DNA of 64,000 nt from Hansfordia pulvinata. Taxonomy: Eukaryota; Ascomycota; Sordariomycetes; Xylariales. Positions 24,492 through 36,174 of this stretch are shown one piece after another (the first letter of the stretch is position 1; each line of letters begins with the position of its first letter). The notes under the pieces were generated by a model. It did no database searches. It worked only from the letters and a program-made list of their open reading frames with translations, and was not told the DNA's origin. The stretch is taken from positions 217,870 to 281,869 of the forward strand of contig BJKQ01000023.1 in assembly GCA_006538405.1 (NCBI GenBank). The letters are read 5' to 3'. Position numbers and translations under genes: made by a program.

Positions 24492-26700
24492 TCAAACATG
24501 TCCTTTCCAAATCTTCCAAGCCTCCTCATATCTCTCAATCTTTGCATCTAGCTTCAGTCTCTGACTTTTTGTTGCAACATCTTCTCCAGCAATGTCTTCC
24601 AGGTTCTCATCGCTCAACCCCCGAACAAACTTGGAGCTGAACACATGAAGTGGTCCGTCTTGACTGTCCAAGAGCATGTAATCCACGACCTGCTGACAAA
24701 CGACATCAGCAAACCGTTTCCTGGCGACCTTGTAGTGGCTTTCCAAGACGTCGTGCACCTGTTCCATGGTCTGCTCGGAATTCGACTTGGATACTGAAAG
24801 GCTCTGAAGCCTCTCCGTGGAAATAAAAATTCCATCCTCTGGATGTTCATCATCGTCTCGGAAGCCTTTCTTCCTGCGAATGGCGGCATTGTTGGTGGCA
24901 GTTATCCCGGCATTTTGGACGAGCTTAACCACGCGAGTATTTTGCGACTTTTGCAAGTTCTCGTTGAAGTAATGGTTTAGGGTGTATTTAGTTCCTTCCC
25001 TTTCGGTCTTGATGATAAACTTGGCGTGATCAATTGCTTTGTCGTAACAGTGCACCAAGATGTCCAGGATGTGGTTGTCCCAAAGTTCTCCGAAAACATT
25101 CGTGTCGGGACAGACGAATCTCATTGTGCGATGGATGAAGTGGTGTAAGATGAGGATCACCCGATTCAGGTAACAGAACATGATAGGCTCCCATGAGACT
25201 GACTGGTCTTTGAACAGAGTGGCAAGGAGGCCGCCGCCAAACTGGGTTCATTAGAAATTGATCCCAGTGCACTTCGTATGGCTGACTTACTGTACCGAGG
25301 TCCCGGCCTTTGCTGCTCCTGTAAACAGACCTGATGTGATCCAGGATACGACCATCTGCGACGATGTCTTTCATGTCTTGACGGGTCTCGAAATACTTGC
25401 AAATCTCGGGATAGAGCCTCCCAAGTTTGTACGGATGCTGAAGGCTAGAACAATGAGCAAGGTAGGTCTCGAATGGCTCGGGGCTTGATAAATCAAGTTC
25501 AGCATCAAGCTCCTCATTTGACCCGCCGTCGCTCATTTCCACGCCGAGATCATCAACGTCCGTAGTTGATTCTGCTTTCTCAAAAGCCTCAAAAGCCCAC
25601 GAGTGACCCCTGCTTCTCAGATTCTCCGAAAACAGCTCATTGACTTCAACTATTCGGGTGATAAGTCGAAGGCTTCTCTTTTCATGTAGAAGTCTGTGGT
25701 TGGAATAGCGAGCAGTCAGGGCGTCCCGGATGATCTGTTGGAATTTGTCGCTCAGGTCTGACAAATAATCAAATTGAGCAGCAGCGGTAGCTCTGGATGA
25801 TCCCATTCCCTTCTTCTGTTCGTGTAACTCCACGAGGGAGTCTTTGACTTCAGATCTGAGTCTGGGGAACTCCCTCTTGATGAGCTCGGACAGAAATTCG
25901 CGCACTCTAATCTTGAGTGCCTCAATGCCAGCTCTTTGTGTGTGCTCTAGTTCCGACCAAGGCTCATTTCTGAAGAACGCACGCTCGTCCTGCTGGCCTT
26001 CTGCGAGGGGTTTCAAGGAGTCGTCCGGGCCACGATCTTTGACAATGTAGTATCCCAGGGTCAGATCACTGCGCTTTCCTGTGACGTGATCGATCGCAAT
26101 TGTCTGTGTAGCTCGTTCAATGTTGAGATCCGGCTTTGTGAGGATCGCCATCGTCCTTTTCATGTCTGGGTCCACATGCTTTGCCAGATTCGAAATCTCT
26201 TGTGTGGCCGGGTCGACGTTGCTGGGAAATATGACCAAGATTCTGTGAAGAGCTTATTAGGGACACAAAAAAGACGTAATGTACATTTGAAAGGTATATC
26301 CACATCTCTCTTGTGTTCTTCATAAAACCTTTTTTCATGCCCCTGATCAGAGCAATTTGGCTCTAGGCAGTGGGGCCTGATTTTATGAGCGTATGTACGG
26401 GGTTAGGGTCTGATTTGGCTTTGATAATTACCTGACTCTTCGCGCCGAAAAATCCCAGACACGTCGATCACGGTGAAATATTTTTGCTAATTTTGTTAGT
26501 TTCAGGATACTTACTTCGGGGTTCTCTTATCGTACCTCTGGCCCAAAGACCTCGGTTTTGAGGAAATGTTCACTAAAAGCGAGCTCAGCCTGGTTGGTCC
26601 TGATTGTTCGACTGGCAGTCTGGAAGATTCGCTCTAGCTCTTTACTATTTATCGCAGGAAGAACCTCGTGAAACCCGTTCAAACCCTCTCTCTGGAGCAT
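24492..26700 (-). pseudogene. dynamin-like GTPase, 5'-truncated (no P-loop)
   Basis: The 3' two thirds is readable: an exon ending at 25291 (frame from 26238), a 49-bp intron with GTAAGT donor and a last exon 24492-25241, joined at phase 0. It contains the post-G3 segment PSNVDPATQEISNLAKHVDP and the G4 motif LTKPDL, the middle/stalk region and the GED-like C-terminus. Upstream, minus-strand pieces give LKTEVFGPE, then YFTVIDVSGIFRREESG (the G3 DxxG region) and a KNTRE segment, separated by plausible but partly damaged introns. An ATG at 26700 opens MLQREGLNGFHEVLPAINSK. The G1 P-loop (GxxxxGKS/T) that should precede it is nowhere upstream, so the GTPase cannot bind nucleotide as encoded. Fungal dynamin-like proteins of this type are often in accessory regions. 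Confidence 0.75.
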
Positions 26701-26796
26701 TTCTGTCCAACCTCAGCTATCTTCTACACTTGAATAGGTATCATCCGGTCACTTTGTTAACTTCTTGCCCTGGCCATCACGACGCCTCCCGTGTAA

Positions 26797-27298
26797 TCAA
26801 AGAAGACCATCTCCCAGGAAGAACAGCTCCAAAATCACATGCCGCCCCTCCAAGATCCTTTGGAAGATGGGAAAAGAGCTCAGTGGGCCATGACGGTCTT
26901 GCAATGCTTGTTTCTTGGCGTTGTGTTGCTCATCTTCAGCCCTTGGGCCAAACAGTGAGTCGATATCCGGGTGAGGCAGGCGCTCAGCGTACTGCATCTC
27001 CAGCTGCGCGAGTGGTTCGATGGTATTCTGGTAACTCTCGTTACTTAGTTGACCGCCAACATGGCGTGTTTGACCTTCAAGGTTTATCCGCATGACAGCG
27101 ACAAGATCCCAACAGCCGAGAATGAAGCGCATAGCTATCGTCAGCCATGGTGATGTCTTCGAACACGTTACGTCGCTCACCGAGAAACCCATTGTCAGCT
27201 TGTGATACGACATCAACATACTGGCGGATGCTTTCCTGGGTCTCCCGTAGCTCGTTGAGACTGCCTGCAAATACCTGATATTTGTCCATTCTTAGCAT
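26797..27298 (-). pseudogene. possible fragment of a STAND-type N-terminal region
   Basis: Two overlapping frames look coding in turn. One (27077-27298) reads MDKYQVFAGSLNELRETQES and then GERRNVFEDITMADDSYALH. The other (26797-27270) continues with INLEGQTRHVGGQLSNESYQ and LAQLEMQYAERLPHPD. The pattern of a helical stretch, then VFEDxxxxDxS and later GQxSxxSY, resembles the N-terminal linker of fungal ankyrin/STAND proteins, but this is a weak pattern match from memory. A frame change near 27120 argues for a relic. Confidence 0.3.
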
Positions 27299-30200
27299 GT
27301 GTGTCTGTTCCTAATCTCAATGTCGCGGGATTGTGGCCGAGACATGAAATCTTGGACGGTGCTGTTTGGAGAATCTTGGTTGCTGAAGGCCATTCGGATA
27401 AACACAACCTGGACTGCGCGGAATTCAGTGCATTGCCACTTCGACGTTCTGGTCCAAGCCGATGAATGACGATAGCTTGCATGCGCTATCAGCCCTTCTT
27501 TTGCTTCAACAAGTGTCGCCCGTATGCCTGGGCCACATTAATGGCCCGTGACTGCACAGCGTGACGCTAGTTACGTTCCAGATTGCGTGTCTTGTCGAGG
27601 CATGAAGCTCGGTGTTGGCGTTAAGTACTCGGGATGTACAAAGAGTTAGCGATATTGGCCAAAATGCGAGCGTTGGCCGACTAATTTCAGAGCTCCCAGT
27701 GATTTTTGGAACCGCAGTAATAAATCCTTGTGCTATCAACACCACCGTGATACCACGTTACCGTAAATTGAAAGCCAACGAAGCCCTGAATCATGGCTGT
27801 TTGTGTTATGATGTGGCCAACAATCTCTCTCACAGTGAAGGATCAAATTGATTTCTGCTTTCAGCGCTATGGTCAATCGCAAGGGTGGCGCCAACGGTCT
27901 AACTTGATGCTCCTGTCTGGACTGCCCGTGTTTCCTGACAGAAGCTGTAGGGATTGGCCTTTAAATCCACCGAGGACCTTCCACGTGCTTCGTCGGTGAT
28001 TATTTAAACTGCAGATCATTTCGTGTTGAAGCTTATCTTCCTGTATGAGACCAGCCACAATGGTCATAGTGATAGGCCCGACGTTCCAGGGTTGAGATGA
28101 CAGCCCTGGGCCGTCGAGCGTGGATACGAGGGGGGAGATTAAAAAGAAAATTTGCTCCTGGCGGCGCTCCCCGTGACTGATTGAGAACCGTAAGTTGCCC
28201 CTAAGCGATTTTTGTCAGGCTTATATTACCATAGTGCTATGACGAAAAAATCCTCAATGACTACCAAATCGACGATTTCAGAAACCCGAAGTCTGTCGCA
28301 GTACCGACGAAGCCACTTCTTCTCGTTTCGTCAGCGCCGCAATCACCGCGCCGAAAGAGTGTGCTCTTTCCTTACGGCCAGTCCTATGTTATGACGCTAG
28401 CGATTTAGAAATGGAAGGGATCATGCTATCATAAGTATGCTTCTCACTGCTTCATCTCTTCAAATGCGACATCGTACGAGAATGGCTTACAGCACACAGT
28501 AGGAATTGCGGGGCGAGAAGATAAGACCCCGGTGCTGTAGCCGACCCTGGTCCGCGCGTGCATGGCACCTTATCGTGTTCCCTCTGCGTATCGCCTACAA
28601 ACGGCGGTCTCATTGGACGACCTTCTTACCCTGATAAGATGGAAAGAAGTCAACAAGTTTCTGGACTGGATGATCGCATCCAGACACTCGCGATAGTGGA
28701 GAAAGGCACCTGCGCGAGGTTTTTGACATAGACGTCATTTGTTCGATCGAGTCTCCGTCGAGCGTAGTCAGAGGGTTGAACTGTAGGACATCCTGGATGC
28801 CTTGGTAAGCCAGACCCTGAACTTGATAGATGAACCAGCAAGAAATCATATAGCTATAGTAGGAAGTCCGTGTGAGGAGCACGAAAAAGTCCAAGTATCG
28901 TGGGAAGTAGAAATGATCGCTGACCATTGCTGGTTCGACACGGACCAGTTCCCGGGTTGGAACTTGGGTCCGCTGTCGGGGTGCAGTTGTAGCACGTATT
29001 TCTAGGGGTGACGAGCACCCCTGTTTAGTCGTTTGGTGCATGTATGGATGACAATGACGTTTGTCCGCGATGAAGACGACAGTAAATGGTGATCGCGTTG
29101 GTTATGAGTCATACATCGAAAATTATCGAATGGGCTTTCAAAGGATTTACTGAAATCTCCCGACTCTGCCTGTCTCCTGACTCGGAAATAGCCCGCCATG
29201 TGGCCAAATGTATTCGGTTCTTCACCGCCTCGGTTCCCCTAATTCTGGTCTGGGCGGGTAGGGGTAAAAAGGAGGATCGTCACGCGCCGGTAGAACTGAT
29301 TGCGTACCAGTCTGGGGGTACAAATCGCACTCGCAGGCAGGTTCTGTGGGAACGCGCAACTAAATTTTATACCCGTACGATGAACTAGAAACCTGATCAC
29401 CGGAGGCCTTGCTGGTTCACCATGTTGAAGCCTCATAGATTAGCTTTATCTCGAAGATAATCTGTTAGGTTATGACTCAAAAGATGTCGAAGCTTTCGAC
29501 TTGGAAGTGCTCCACCCAAAAAAGTCGTTGCTTGAATGTCCTGTCCAGTTTGCAGTCTACTTGTTTTCTCAATATTCAAGATGCATTCTCCAAATCTATC
29601 GAGTTGGCGTATACATGTACCACAGTGTGAAGAAAGTAAGTGATTTGTAGATGAGGCTGCTCAATAACCTGCCCTTCTCAAATTGATTTTAACGTAGCCC
29701 ATCAAATTGAGCCATGTAGTGAGATGCGCATGAATCTGCTTGATCCTGGTCTTGTGATGCAGAAAATTCATGCCTGGGTCGTTATTAACCCATTGAGGAA
29801 AGTTTTGACGACCCTATTCGGGTCATGTCGCGCAAGGGCAACACGTGCGGAGAAAGATTGGTTGTTGTCTGGTACCGGCGACGACATTATTGATAAGCAA
29901 GTGATGAAAAATGGAATGGCCAAGGAGCAGAAGCATGGGGCCCTGTCACCGACTCTTTTATCCTCCAGGGTGGATTGATAGATCACAACAAATTGTTATA
30001 CGAGCGAAGAAAGCCGCTACTCGCTGTGGCGATTATAGTCGTATAAGAACGCAATGGTTACTATATTCCATGTTGTGTCGAGAAGATCTGCTTCTCAACC
30101 ACCTTCAGCCCATCACAACGAGGATACTCGCTTCATTCTATCAATTCCAATTTTAACCTGGGCCGCTTTTCTATTTCTAAGTTTCCAGGCTAGAGCTGTA

Positions 30201-30351
30201 TTTCAATCTCCAGGTCTTTGTATACTGGCTGAGAAATTCAGGTACTAAATATCCGGATATTCCATGGTATGAACCATATTATACGTATGTCACAATTGAA
30301 AGTCTTAGAGAGTGGCGATGCTAATTACCCCAGAAAGCACCAAAAATCACC
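27299..30351. other. 3-kb gene-poor stretch upstream of UbiA gene
   Basis: All ORFs are short and overlap on both strands; the longest (28610-29041, minus) has no recognised domain. The last few hundred bases are presumably the promoter of the UbiA gene at 30352. Confidence 0.4.
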
Positions 30352-31245
30352 ATGGAGAGACTCAAGTTCGAGCTGCGTACCATTTATCTGTTCACCAAAA
30401 GCGACCTGCCCACGTCTACTGCGATCAATGTGACTTTCGCCATGGCAGGCATCGCAAGTGGATCAAACCTTGGTCTGAATGCCAATATCGATCCGAGCCG
30501 ACTGCCCTGGGCCAGCGTGGTAGCCTTGTATTTCACTTGGCATCTCACATTATGCTTCAACTTGGGGAATCAGAGGCAGAAGCTGTCGATCATTGAAGAC
30601 AGTGTGAATAAGCCGTGGAGACCCATCCCGGCTGGCCGTGTGACACCCCAAAAGGCTCTTATATGGCAGCAATTCGCGATACTGTCATTGCTCACCCTTT
30701 GTGTCACAACCTTGGGAGCTTTTCGAGTCACGGCATTCTACATCTTTTGTACATGGCTCTATAACGAGCAGTCATGGGGGGACCAGTCATGGTGGAAGCG
30801 GGCACTCCTCAATGCTTGTGGCATTACATCAAACCGCGTGGCTACATTGATCGTCACTGTTACCGCAACACAAACTCCTGGGGAGTTCGACTTCACGGCA
30901 TTGGCACTATGTTGGTTTTTTATTTGTGCTCTCGTTGTCTTCACTACGATTCAGGTTCAGGATTTGCGAGACCAGCAGGGCGACGGGAAAATTCACAGAA
31001 AAACAGTGCCGCTAATCATTGGCGACCCCGAGACCCGATGGGTTACAGCAGCTGCGGTTCTATTCTGGTCCATTTTTTGCGCCTACTACTGGCAGTTGTC
31101 TTTGATGGCGTCATTTGTTCCCTTTTTCGCGGGTATTGTTGTATCCTCATGGATGCTTATCAATCGCACTCGTGATGCAGATCAATGGGCTTTTAGACTG
31201 ATGGGGGCTTGGTGGATTGTGCTGTACCTTCTGCCAGCGTTGTAA
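30352..31245 (+). CDS. UbiA-family membrane prenyltransferase, 297 aa
   Basis: A single uninterrupted exon begins with a good fungal start context (ACCATGG). UbiA enzymes are multi-pass membrane proteins that transfer a prenyl chain to an acceptor, using two Asp-rich Mg-pyrophosphate motifs. The second motif is clear at residues 203-221 (QDLRDQQGDGKIHRKTVPL). The first region is FNLGNQRQKLSIIEDSVNKPW followed by RPIPAGR: ED at 82-83 and NKPWRP at 86-91 are present, but the usual Asp at the NxxxDxxxD position is an Asn/Gly stretch (NLGNQ). Several hydrophobic segments flank both motifs, and length is normal for the family. This resembles a fungal UbiA subgroup with NQ..ED..NKPWRP; substrate is unknown. 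No other biosynthetic gene is adjacent, and a LINE has inserted about 0.2-0.3 kb downstream. Confidence 0.85.
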   Translation: MERLKFELRTIYLFTKSDLPTSTAINVTFAMAGIASGSNLGLNANIDPSRLPWASVVALYFTWHLTLCFNLGNQRQKLSIIEDSVNKPWRPIPAGRVTPQKALIWQQFAILSLLTLCVTTLGAFRVTAFYIFCTWLYNEQSWGDQSWWKRALLNACGITSNRVATLIVTVTATQTPGEFDFTALALCWFFICALVVFTTIQVQDLRDQQGDGKIHRKTVPLIIGDPETRWVTAAAVLFWSIFCAYYWQLSLMASFVPFFAGIVVSSWMLINRTRDADQWAFRLMGAWWIVLYLLPAL

Positions 31246-32402
31246 AGATTCGGGGTATAGCGATGAGGTGCAGATCCTAAGTTTTATATTGTTATGTCGA
31301 AGAGCCTGAATCGAAGGTACGAAAAAGATCTCTCATGATTAGCCGATTGATTGGTTGATAAAGCCTGGCGTGAGTTCGATGGCTAGAAGGGCCAGCAACG
31401 CCTTCCAGAACCATACATTACAGGGCTCACCTCCCCCAAAGACTTCTCTTTGGCCGCACATATTAGGTGCGGAAGGCGACCAAGCTGCCATTATTTAGTT
31501 TAGACAACCTTTTACAACTAACTTACTGGCGCCCACTGTTAGGGCGCTACCTTGAAAAAGGCTGTTCCCGCACTAAGCATCTGGTAACTTCTCACTGCCC
31601 TGGCCCACGCAATCTACGCCGCCCGGATGCTGACCGCACCCAGCGAGACTCGGGCACCCCAATACACGGTGACGGTTCAAGCACTGCTCAGGCCCCGAGA
31701 AAGGTCTCGGCCGCCCTGACCTTGGTCGGCTACGGCTGAATATTCTCTGCGATATCCTCAACACCCCGTCAAGGGTTGTGGAGGCTGACTACGTGCCATC
31801 GTCGCCCTCACTGGAAAGGGTGCTGCTGGCGCCGTTCATACCATCAGCGGGATCAAACGACCACGAAAAAGCAGTTCAGCAGTCTGAAGACACCATCCAT
31901 CCACGCACAGACAAGTTTTGCGACGAACAGACACCCCCGCAAAACACTTGCTAGGCGCAGGTGGCCTGGATCCTGCAGAAAAAGAGACTTTCCCTCAAAT
32001 TCAAGCTCAAGCTGTTCCAGAACCGCGCAGCCTCTGTTGATAACACCTTGCAAAAGGCGGGAACTGACCCGTCTCCATATGCAAATGAGTTCAAGGCTTT
32101 CTTCGCCAAATGTTTGAGCACCTTGCTGGACGGCGGCAGCGTCGTCCAAAACCAGGAACAAGCCAAACAGCTAAGGCACAGAGGAACCATACTGACCTAT
32201 TCCCAAGTGACAGGTGGTTCAGAAGGCACCAAACAGCCATCGGGACCAATAGCCGCCCCAAGCAACCTACCGAAATTTCAAGAGAGCACGAAAACAAAGA
32301 AACGTGGGGAGGACCTTTGAATCTTCGTACGTATGAGCAACAGCCACTTGGAACCCTACGGGGTCAAGACAACACTGATAAGAAGACCGAAGCTTAACAG
32401 TC

Positions 32403-33367
32403 TTGAGCTGCGAGAGGTCTCACGGTGTCCTTCTGGGTTTGCGCTGCACCCAACAGACAGGCCTGCCCAGGAGAAGATTCTGTCTTACCACGCCGGCATA
32501 TGATGTCTTCTCAGCAGTCAGTACCTGGGACAGCGACGCGACACGGCCGAGATCACTGACCTACGTGCGAAAACACCTACAGGCAAACCAACTCCATCCG
32601 TTCGCAACAAGGGACATCACATGGGTGAAGGTGAGGGGCGTCAAGTTCTTGAGAGTGTACAGGCCTCGCGATAACCCTCAGTGGGTAGATCAAATGTTGG
32701 AAGGATGGACTCACCCTTCAGGCACTGCGGTGGAGGGGGATTTCAACGCGGGAGATGCATCGAGGGACTCTGACAATCCCGGCTACCACGGTGGAGCGGG
32801 CCTGGCACGGATCATGTCCGAACACGGGCTGGACCTGGTGTCAGAGCCAGGGTTGCCAACACATGACCGAAATAACGTGCCCGATCTGGTGTTCTCAGAT
32901 GGCGGGTTTGTGGAAGCAGGGGTGAGCACAGAGTTGCACTCGACATCGGATCACGAGACGCTCAGGATTGTGGTACCTACGACGGGTACTCTCAAGACGT
33001 TGGCGGAAATTCGAAGTGGACAGTGCCAGTTGACAGGTTGACAGAGCTGAGGGACATGGTGCAGCGACGGATGCACGAGTTGCCTGGACTGGACAAGACC
33101 GTGCCAGGCTTGAACGGCTTCTACGAGCGGCTTGTGGCCGTCGTTCGAGGGTGCATCCGTGTGGTGGGGAAGACGTTGCAGCACTCTAAGACGACTCGAT
33201 GGTGGAATGAGGACTGCCAGGTCGCGGCGAGAGAGTATCGACGGCGGCCACAATGGGAGAACGATGACCGCGAGGAGAAGTTAGCCGCCAGGCGGCAATT
33301 CAGAAAGGCGGTACGGCGAGCCAAGAGAGAACATTGGCGCAAGTTATTGACTCGGCAGGGAGCCTAA
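32403..33367 (+). pseudogene. LINE ORF2, endonuclease part, frameshifted
   Basis: The frame from 32403 encodes an endonuclease/exonuclease/phosphatase-fold region: GDFNAGDASRDSDNPGYHG carries the catalytic GDFN, and SDHE near its end matches the terminal SDH motif of APE-type endonucleases. That frame ends at 33041, but homologous reading continues at 33023-33367 in another frame (VDRLTELRDMVQRRMHELPG, then TRWWNEDC). It then returns to the first frame after about 33360 (DLYRVVSWHKPS). Two compensating indels, near 33015 and 33350, explain this. Confidence 0.75.
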
Positions 33368-33383
33368 AGACCTGTACAGGGTC

Positions 33384-34382
33384 GTGTCATGGCATAAGCC
33401 CTCCACCGGGCTAAGCTCGCCACCGATTATCGTGGACGGTGTGGTAAACAAATCGCAGCTGGACAAAGCACAGGTTCTGCGCGCAGCGACTCTGGAAAGG
33501 GCCGGGTCCGGAGAAGACATCGAGAGCCCCTGGGTCGTTGAGGTGACCCCTATCCGGCCCACGATCCCGTTTGAAGAGGAAGTCAGCATGGCAGAGGCAG
33601 CGTTCTGCACGATCGGCAGCCAAAGCACATCGCCTGGTGAGGATTGGCTCACGATCAGGATCCTGAAAGCGATCTGGCCGGCGATCGGCGACCACGTGCG
33701 GAGGCTGTTCTACCTCTGTTTGAAGCTGGGACACCACCCTCGACCTTTCAAAGTGGCCGAGGTCGTGATGATACCAAAACAAGGCAAGAAGGACTACTCT
33801 AGCCCGAGATCCTACCGACCGATCTCTCTGCTTTCATGCCTCGGCAAGGGTTTGGAGCGCTTGGTCGCGCGAAGGCTCGCGCGGGCAGTACTGGAGCATA
33901 AGGTGCTGGCGCCACAGCATTTCGGGGCACTCTCGAAGCTTTCCACCACGGACCTCGTCGCAGCCCTAGTCCACGACATCGAACAAGCCCTCGATCAGGG
34001 ATTTGTGGCGACACTGGTCACAGCAGACGTGAAGGGCGCGTTCGACGCCGCTCTGGTTGGCAGGCTGGTTGTGCGGATGAGGGAGCAGCGGTGGCCCACT
34101 TTCCTGGTAAGATGGACTTAATCGTTCATGACAGGAAGGTCGGTCAGGGTCCGACTCGATGGGACAACCACGGACGTCGCGCCGCTCACGTGCGGCCTGC
34201 TGCAGGGGTCGCCGGCCTCGCCCATACCGTACATGCTGTATACAGAACCAATCTGCGGGCAGCTCGGCACAAAGAGGCGGCGTTTCGGCTACGCTGACGA
34301 CGCCGGACTCCTTACGATTGGGCGGTCCCTCCAGGAGACAGCCACAGAAGCCTCGCGACAGCTGGACGAGCTCATCGCTTAG
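33384..34382 (+). pseudogene. LINE ORF2, reverse transcriptase part
   Basis: Reverse-transcriptase motifs are present: SPRSYRPISLLSCLGKGLER, TLVTADVKGAFDA, LLQGSPASP and the catalytic FGYADDAGLL. The frame is the same as that of the endonuclease and the RNase H entry. It is interrupted at 34119 (TAA, where CAA would give WTQSF) and at 34380 (TAG, where TGG would give LIAWGERN). Both stops fit single C-to-T or G-to-A changes in CpA context. Confidence 0.8.
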
Positions 34383-34427
34383 GGCGAGAGAAATGCGGTC
34401 GAGTTTGACCCTGCCAAGACAGAAGTT

Positions 34428-35981
34428 ATGCACTTCTCGCGCAAGCGGAACAGCGACAACCCGCCGGTCAGACACGAAACGGAGGAAAAGACAGCCGGGC
34501 CCTCGATGCGCTGGCTCGGCGTGTTCCTGGACCGAAAGCTGAAATTTACCGAACATGTTCATCAATGGTCTAGGAAGGCGGGCCGGGTTGCCAATCATAT
34601 CCGCGGGCTGTGCAACACCGTCCGGGGCCTACCGGTGCAGTCAGCCAGGAGAGCGGTAAGGGCGTGCGTGCTACCAGTACTAACACACGCCATGGAGGCA
34701 TGGTATCCAGGCGTGGAGAAGGATAACAGCAGTGGGCTATCGAAGCGCTGCCAGGTCAAGGGCCAACTCCAGACAATGGAATCGGTACTACGGACGGCGA
34801 TGAGGGCCATCCTTCCTGTCTGGAGGACACATCCGACGCACATCTTGCATTTTGAAGCCCAGCTCCCGCCAGCACAGCTTCTCGCCGAGGGCATTCGGCG
34901 CCGACACGGCTTCCGACTCGGACGCATCGATGGAAACCACCCGCTTGTTGGCCGACTACCCGTACAAGCACGCAAGGAACCCACACGACTACAGAGGAGC
35001 TACCAACTGGTGCCGACTTCTCCAAGGCCAGCCCTGATTGAACCGTCCCACAAGCAAGCTCCCCACAGAAAGGACAAAAAGACAGAGGCGGATCTCTTCC
35101 GGGTGTGGCTCTCTAAACGGGATGCCGACACGGATCTAATCGTCTACTCGGATGGATCGCAGCTCCACGAAAACGCGCAGACACGGACAGGCTGGGGCTA
35201 CAGCATCCGAGCCGGGGGCACAACGACAGAGATCTACCATAGCATGGGTCGACTCGGGCGTGCAGAGGTGGTCGACGCGGAGGTCTACGGAGCTTTGCAG
35301 GGGCTCGCAGCGGCGCGGGCGATTGGCCCTCATAACCACATCTACGTGTGCCTTGATAACACGTCGGTTTTGGACGGGCTGGACGGGACACCTCCCGAGT
35401 CCTCACAGGCTATCTTCCTACGCTTCCAAGATATCGCGCGATCGCACCTGCCAGGGGTCACAGTCAAATGGATCCCCGGCCATTGCGACATTGAAGGCAA
35501 TGAAGCGGCCGACCGGCTGGCCAGAGAAGGTGCCAGAATGAGCCTGCTTCACGACGACCCGCCAACAGCTGCGTGGGTGAAGAGGCATACGAGGCAAGTC
35601 AATGCAGAGGAATTCAAGTCCTGGTGGAGGAACCAGGCCGAACCGCGATACCAGAAGATTCATCGACGTCCAGCGGTTTCCAAACAACTTGCCTGCTTCC
35701 GACGAGACACGATCCACCGGCTGTTAGCAGCGCGAAGCGGCCACGGCGACTTCGCGCAATATCACGAGCGTTTCCAGCACGAGGACTCCAAGAACCATTG
35801 CAGCTGCGGGGAGAGGAAGTCTCCGCAGCACATCTTCTTCTGCAGAAGATTGCGAGGTAACAGACTGCTGCCGAGGCATGCGCCTCGGGCAGAGTTCACT
35901 CGTTTATTAGGGGAGGGTAGTGTGGAGTGGGCCAAGTTTGTGGAGAGCAGCGGCTTCTTCACGAGCATTTGCCCAAGATAG
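34428..35981 (+). CDS. LINE ORF2, C-terminal part with RNase H and zinc knuckle (517-aa open frame)
   Basis: This is the longest intact part of ORF2 in the same frame as the RT part. The RNase H domain keeps all four catalytic acidic positions: D in VYSDGSQ, E in VDAEVYGAL, D in CLDNTSVL and D in GNEAADRLA. A Cys/His knuckle follows (CSCGERKSPQHIFFCRR). It starts at an internal ATG and is not an independent gene; it is the 3' half of the broken polyprotein. Confidence 0.75.
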   Translation: MHFSRKRNSDNPPVRHETEEKTAGPSMRWLGVFLDRKLKFTEHVHQWSRKAGRVANHIRGLCNTVRGLPVQSARRAVRACVLPVLTHAMEAWYPGVEKDNSSGLSKRCQVKGQLQTMESVLRTAMRAILPVWRTHPTHILHFEAQLPPAQLLAEGIRRRHGFRLGRIDGNHPLVGRLPVQARKEPTRLQRSYQLVPTSPRPALIEPSHKQAPHRKDKKTEADLFRVWLSKRDADTDLIVYSDGSQLHENAQTRTGWGYSIRAGGTTTEIYHSMGRLGRAEVVDAEVYGALQGLAAARAIGPHNHIYVCLDNTSVLDGLDGTPPESSQAIFLRFQDIARSHLPGVTVKWIPGHCDIEGNEAADRLAREGARMSLLHDDPPTAAWVKRHTRQVNAEEFKSWWRNQAEPRYQKIHRRPAVSKQLACFRRDTIHRLLAARSGHGDFAQYHERFQHEDSKNHCSCGERKSPQHIFFCRRLRGNRLLPRHAPRAEFTRLLGEGSVEWAKFVESSGFFTSICPR

Positions 35982-36154
35982 CCAACGAGGAATGGAGGTT
36001 CAAGGCTGGATGGCTACATCCAGACGGTCGCAATAACGGGGATGGGCACGTGCGCGACGTACAGAATTTATTTACCGACTCCTCCACAACCCTGCGATGT
36101 ACGGCTCTGGGAGGCGTGGCAGGCCCTTCTAGGGATGGAACCCACGTTAAACTT

Positions 36155-36174
36155 AATCAATCAATCAATCAATC
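36155..36174 (+). repeat. (AATC)5 tail of the LINE
   Basis: Five tandem AATC units end the LINE 3' UTR. Short simple-repeat tails of this kind in place of poly(A) are known for several fungal LINEs and mark the 3' insertion boundary. Confidence 0.8.

Larger units (their letters stand above)
31467..36174 (+). mobile_element. Tad-like LINE (non-LTR) retrotransposon, decayed
   Basis: The element reads, in order: an ORF1-like basic region (about 31.9-32.4 kb), an APE-type endonuclease (32.4-33.0), a reverse transcriptase with YADD (33.4-34.4), RNase H (35.1-35.6), a Cys/His knuckle near the C-terminus, a 3' UTR and an (AATC)5 tail. This order is that of the Tad1-type clade of fungal LINEs. The 5' boundary is uncertain; 31467 is only where element-like ORFs begin. 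The second ORF is damaged by two frameshifts and two in-frame stops of RIP type, so this copy is not autonomous. Confidence 0.85.

Noticed and set aside
34756..35406. minus-strand ORFs within the LINE
   Set aside because: They mirror the RNase H-coding strand and have no homology of their own.
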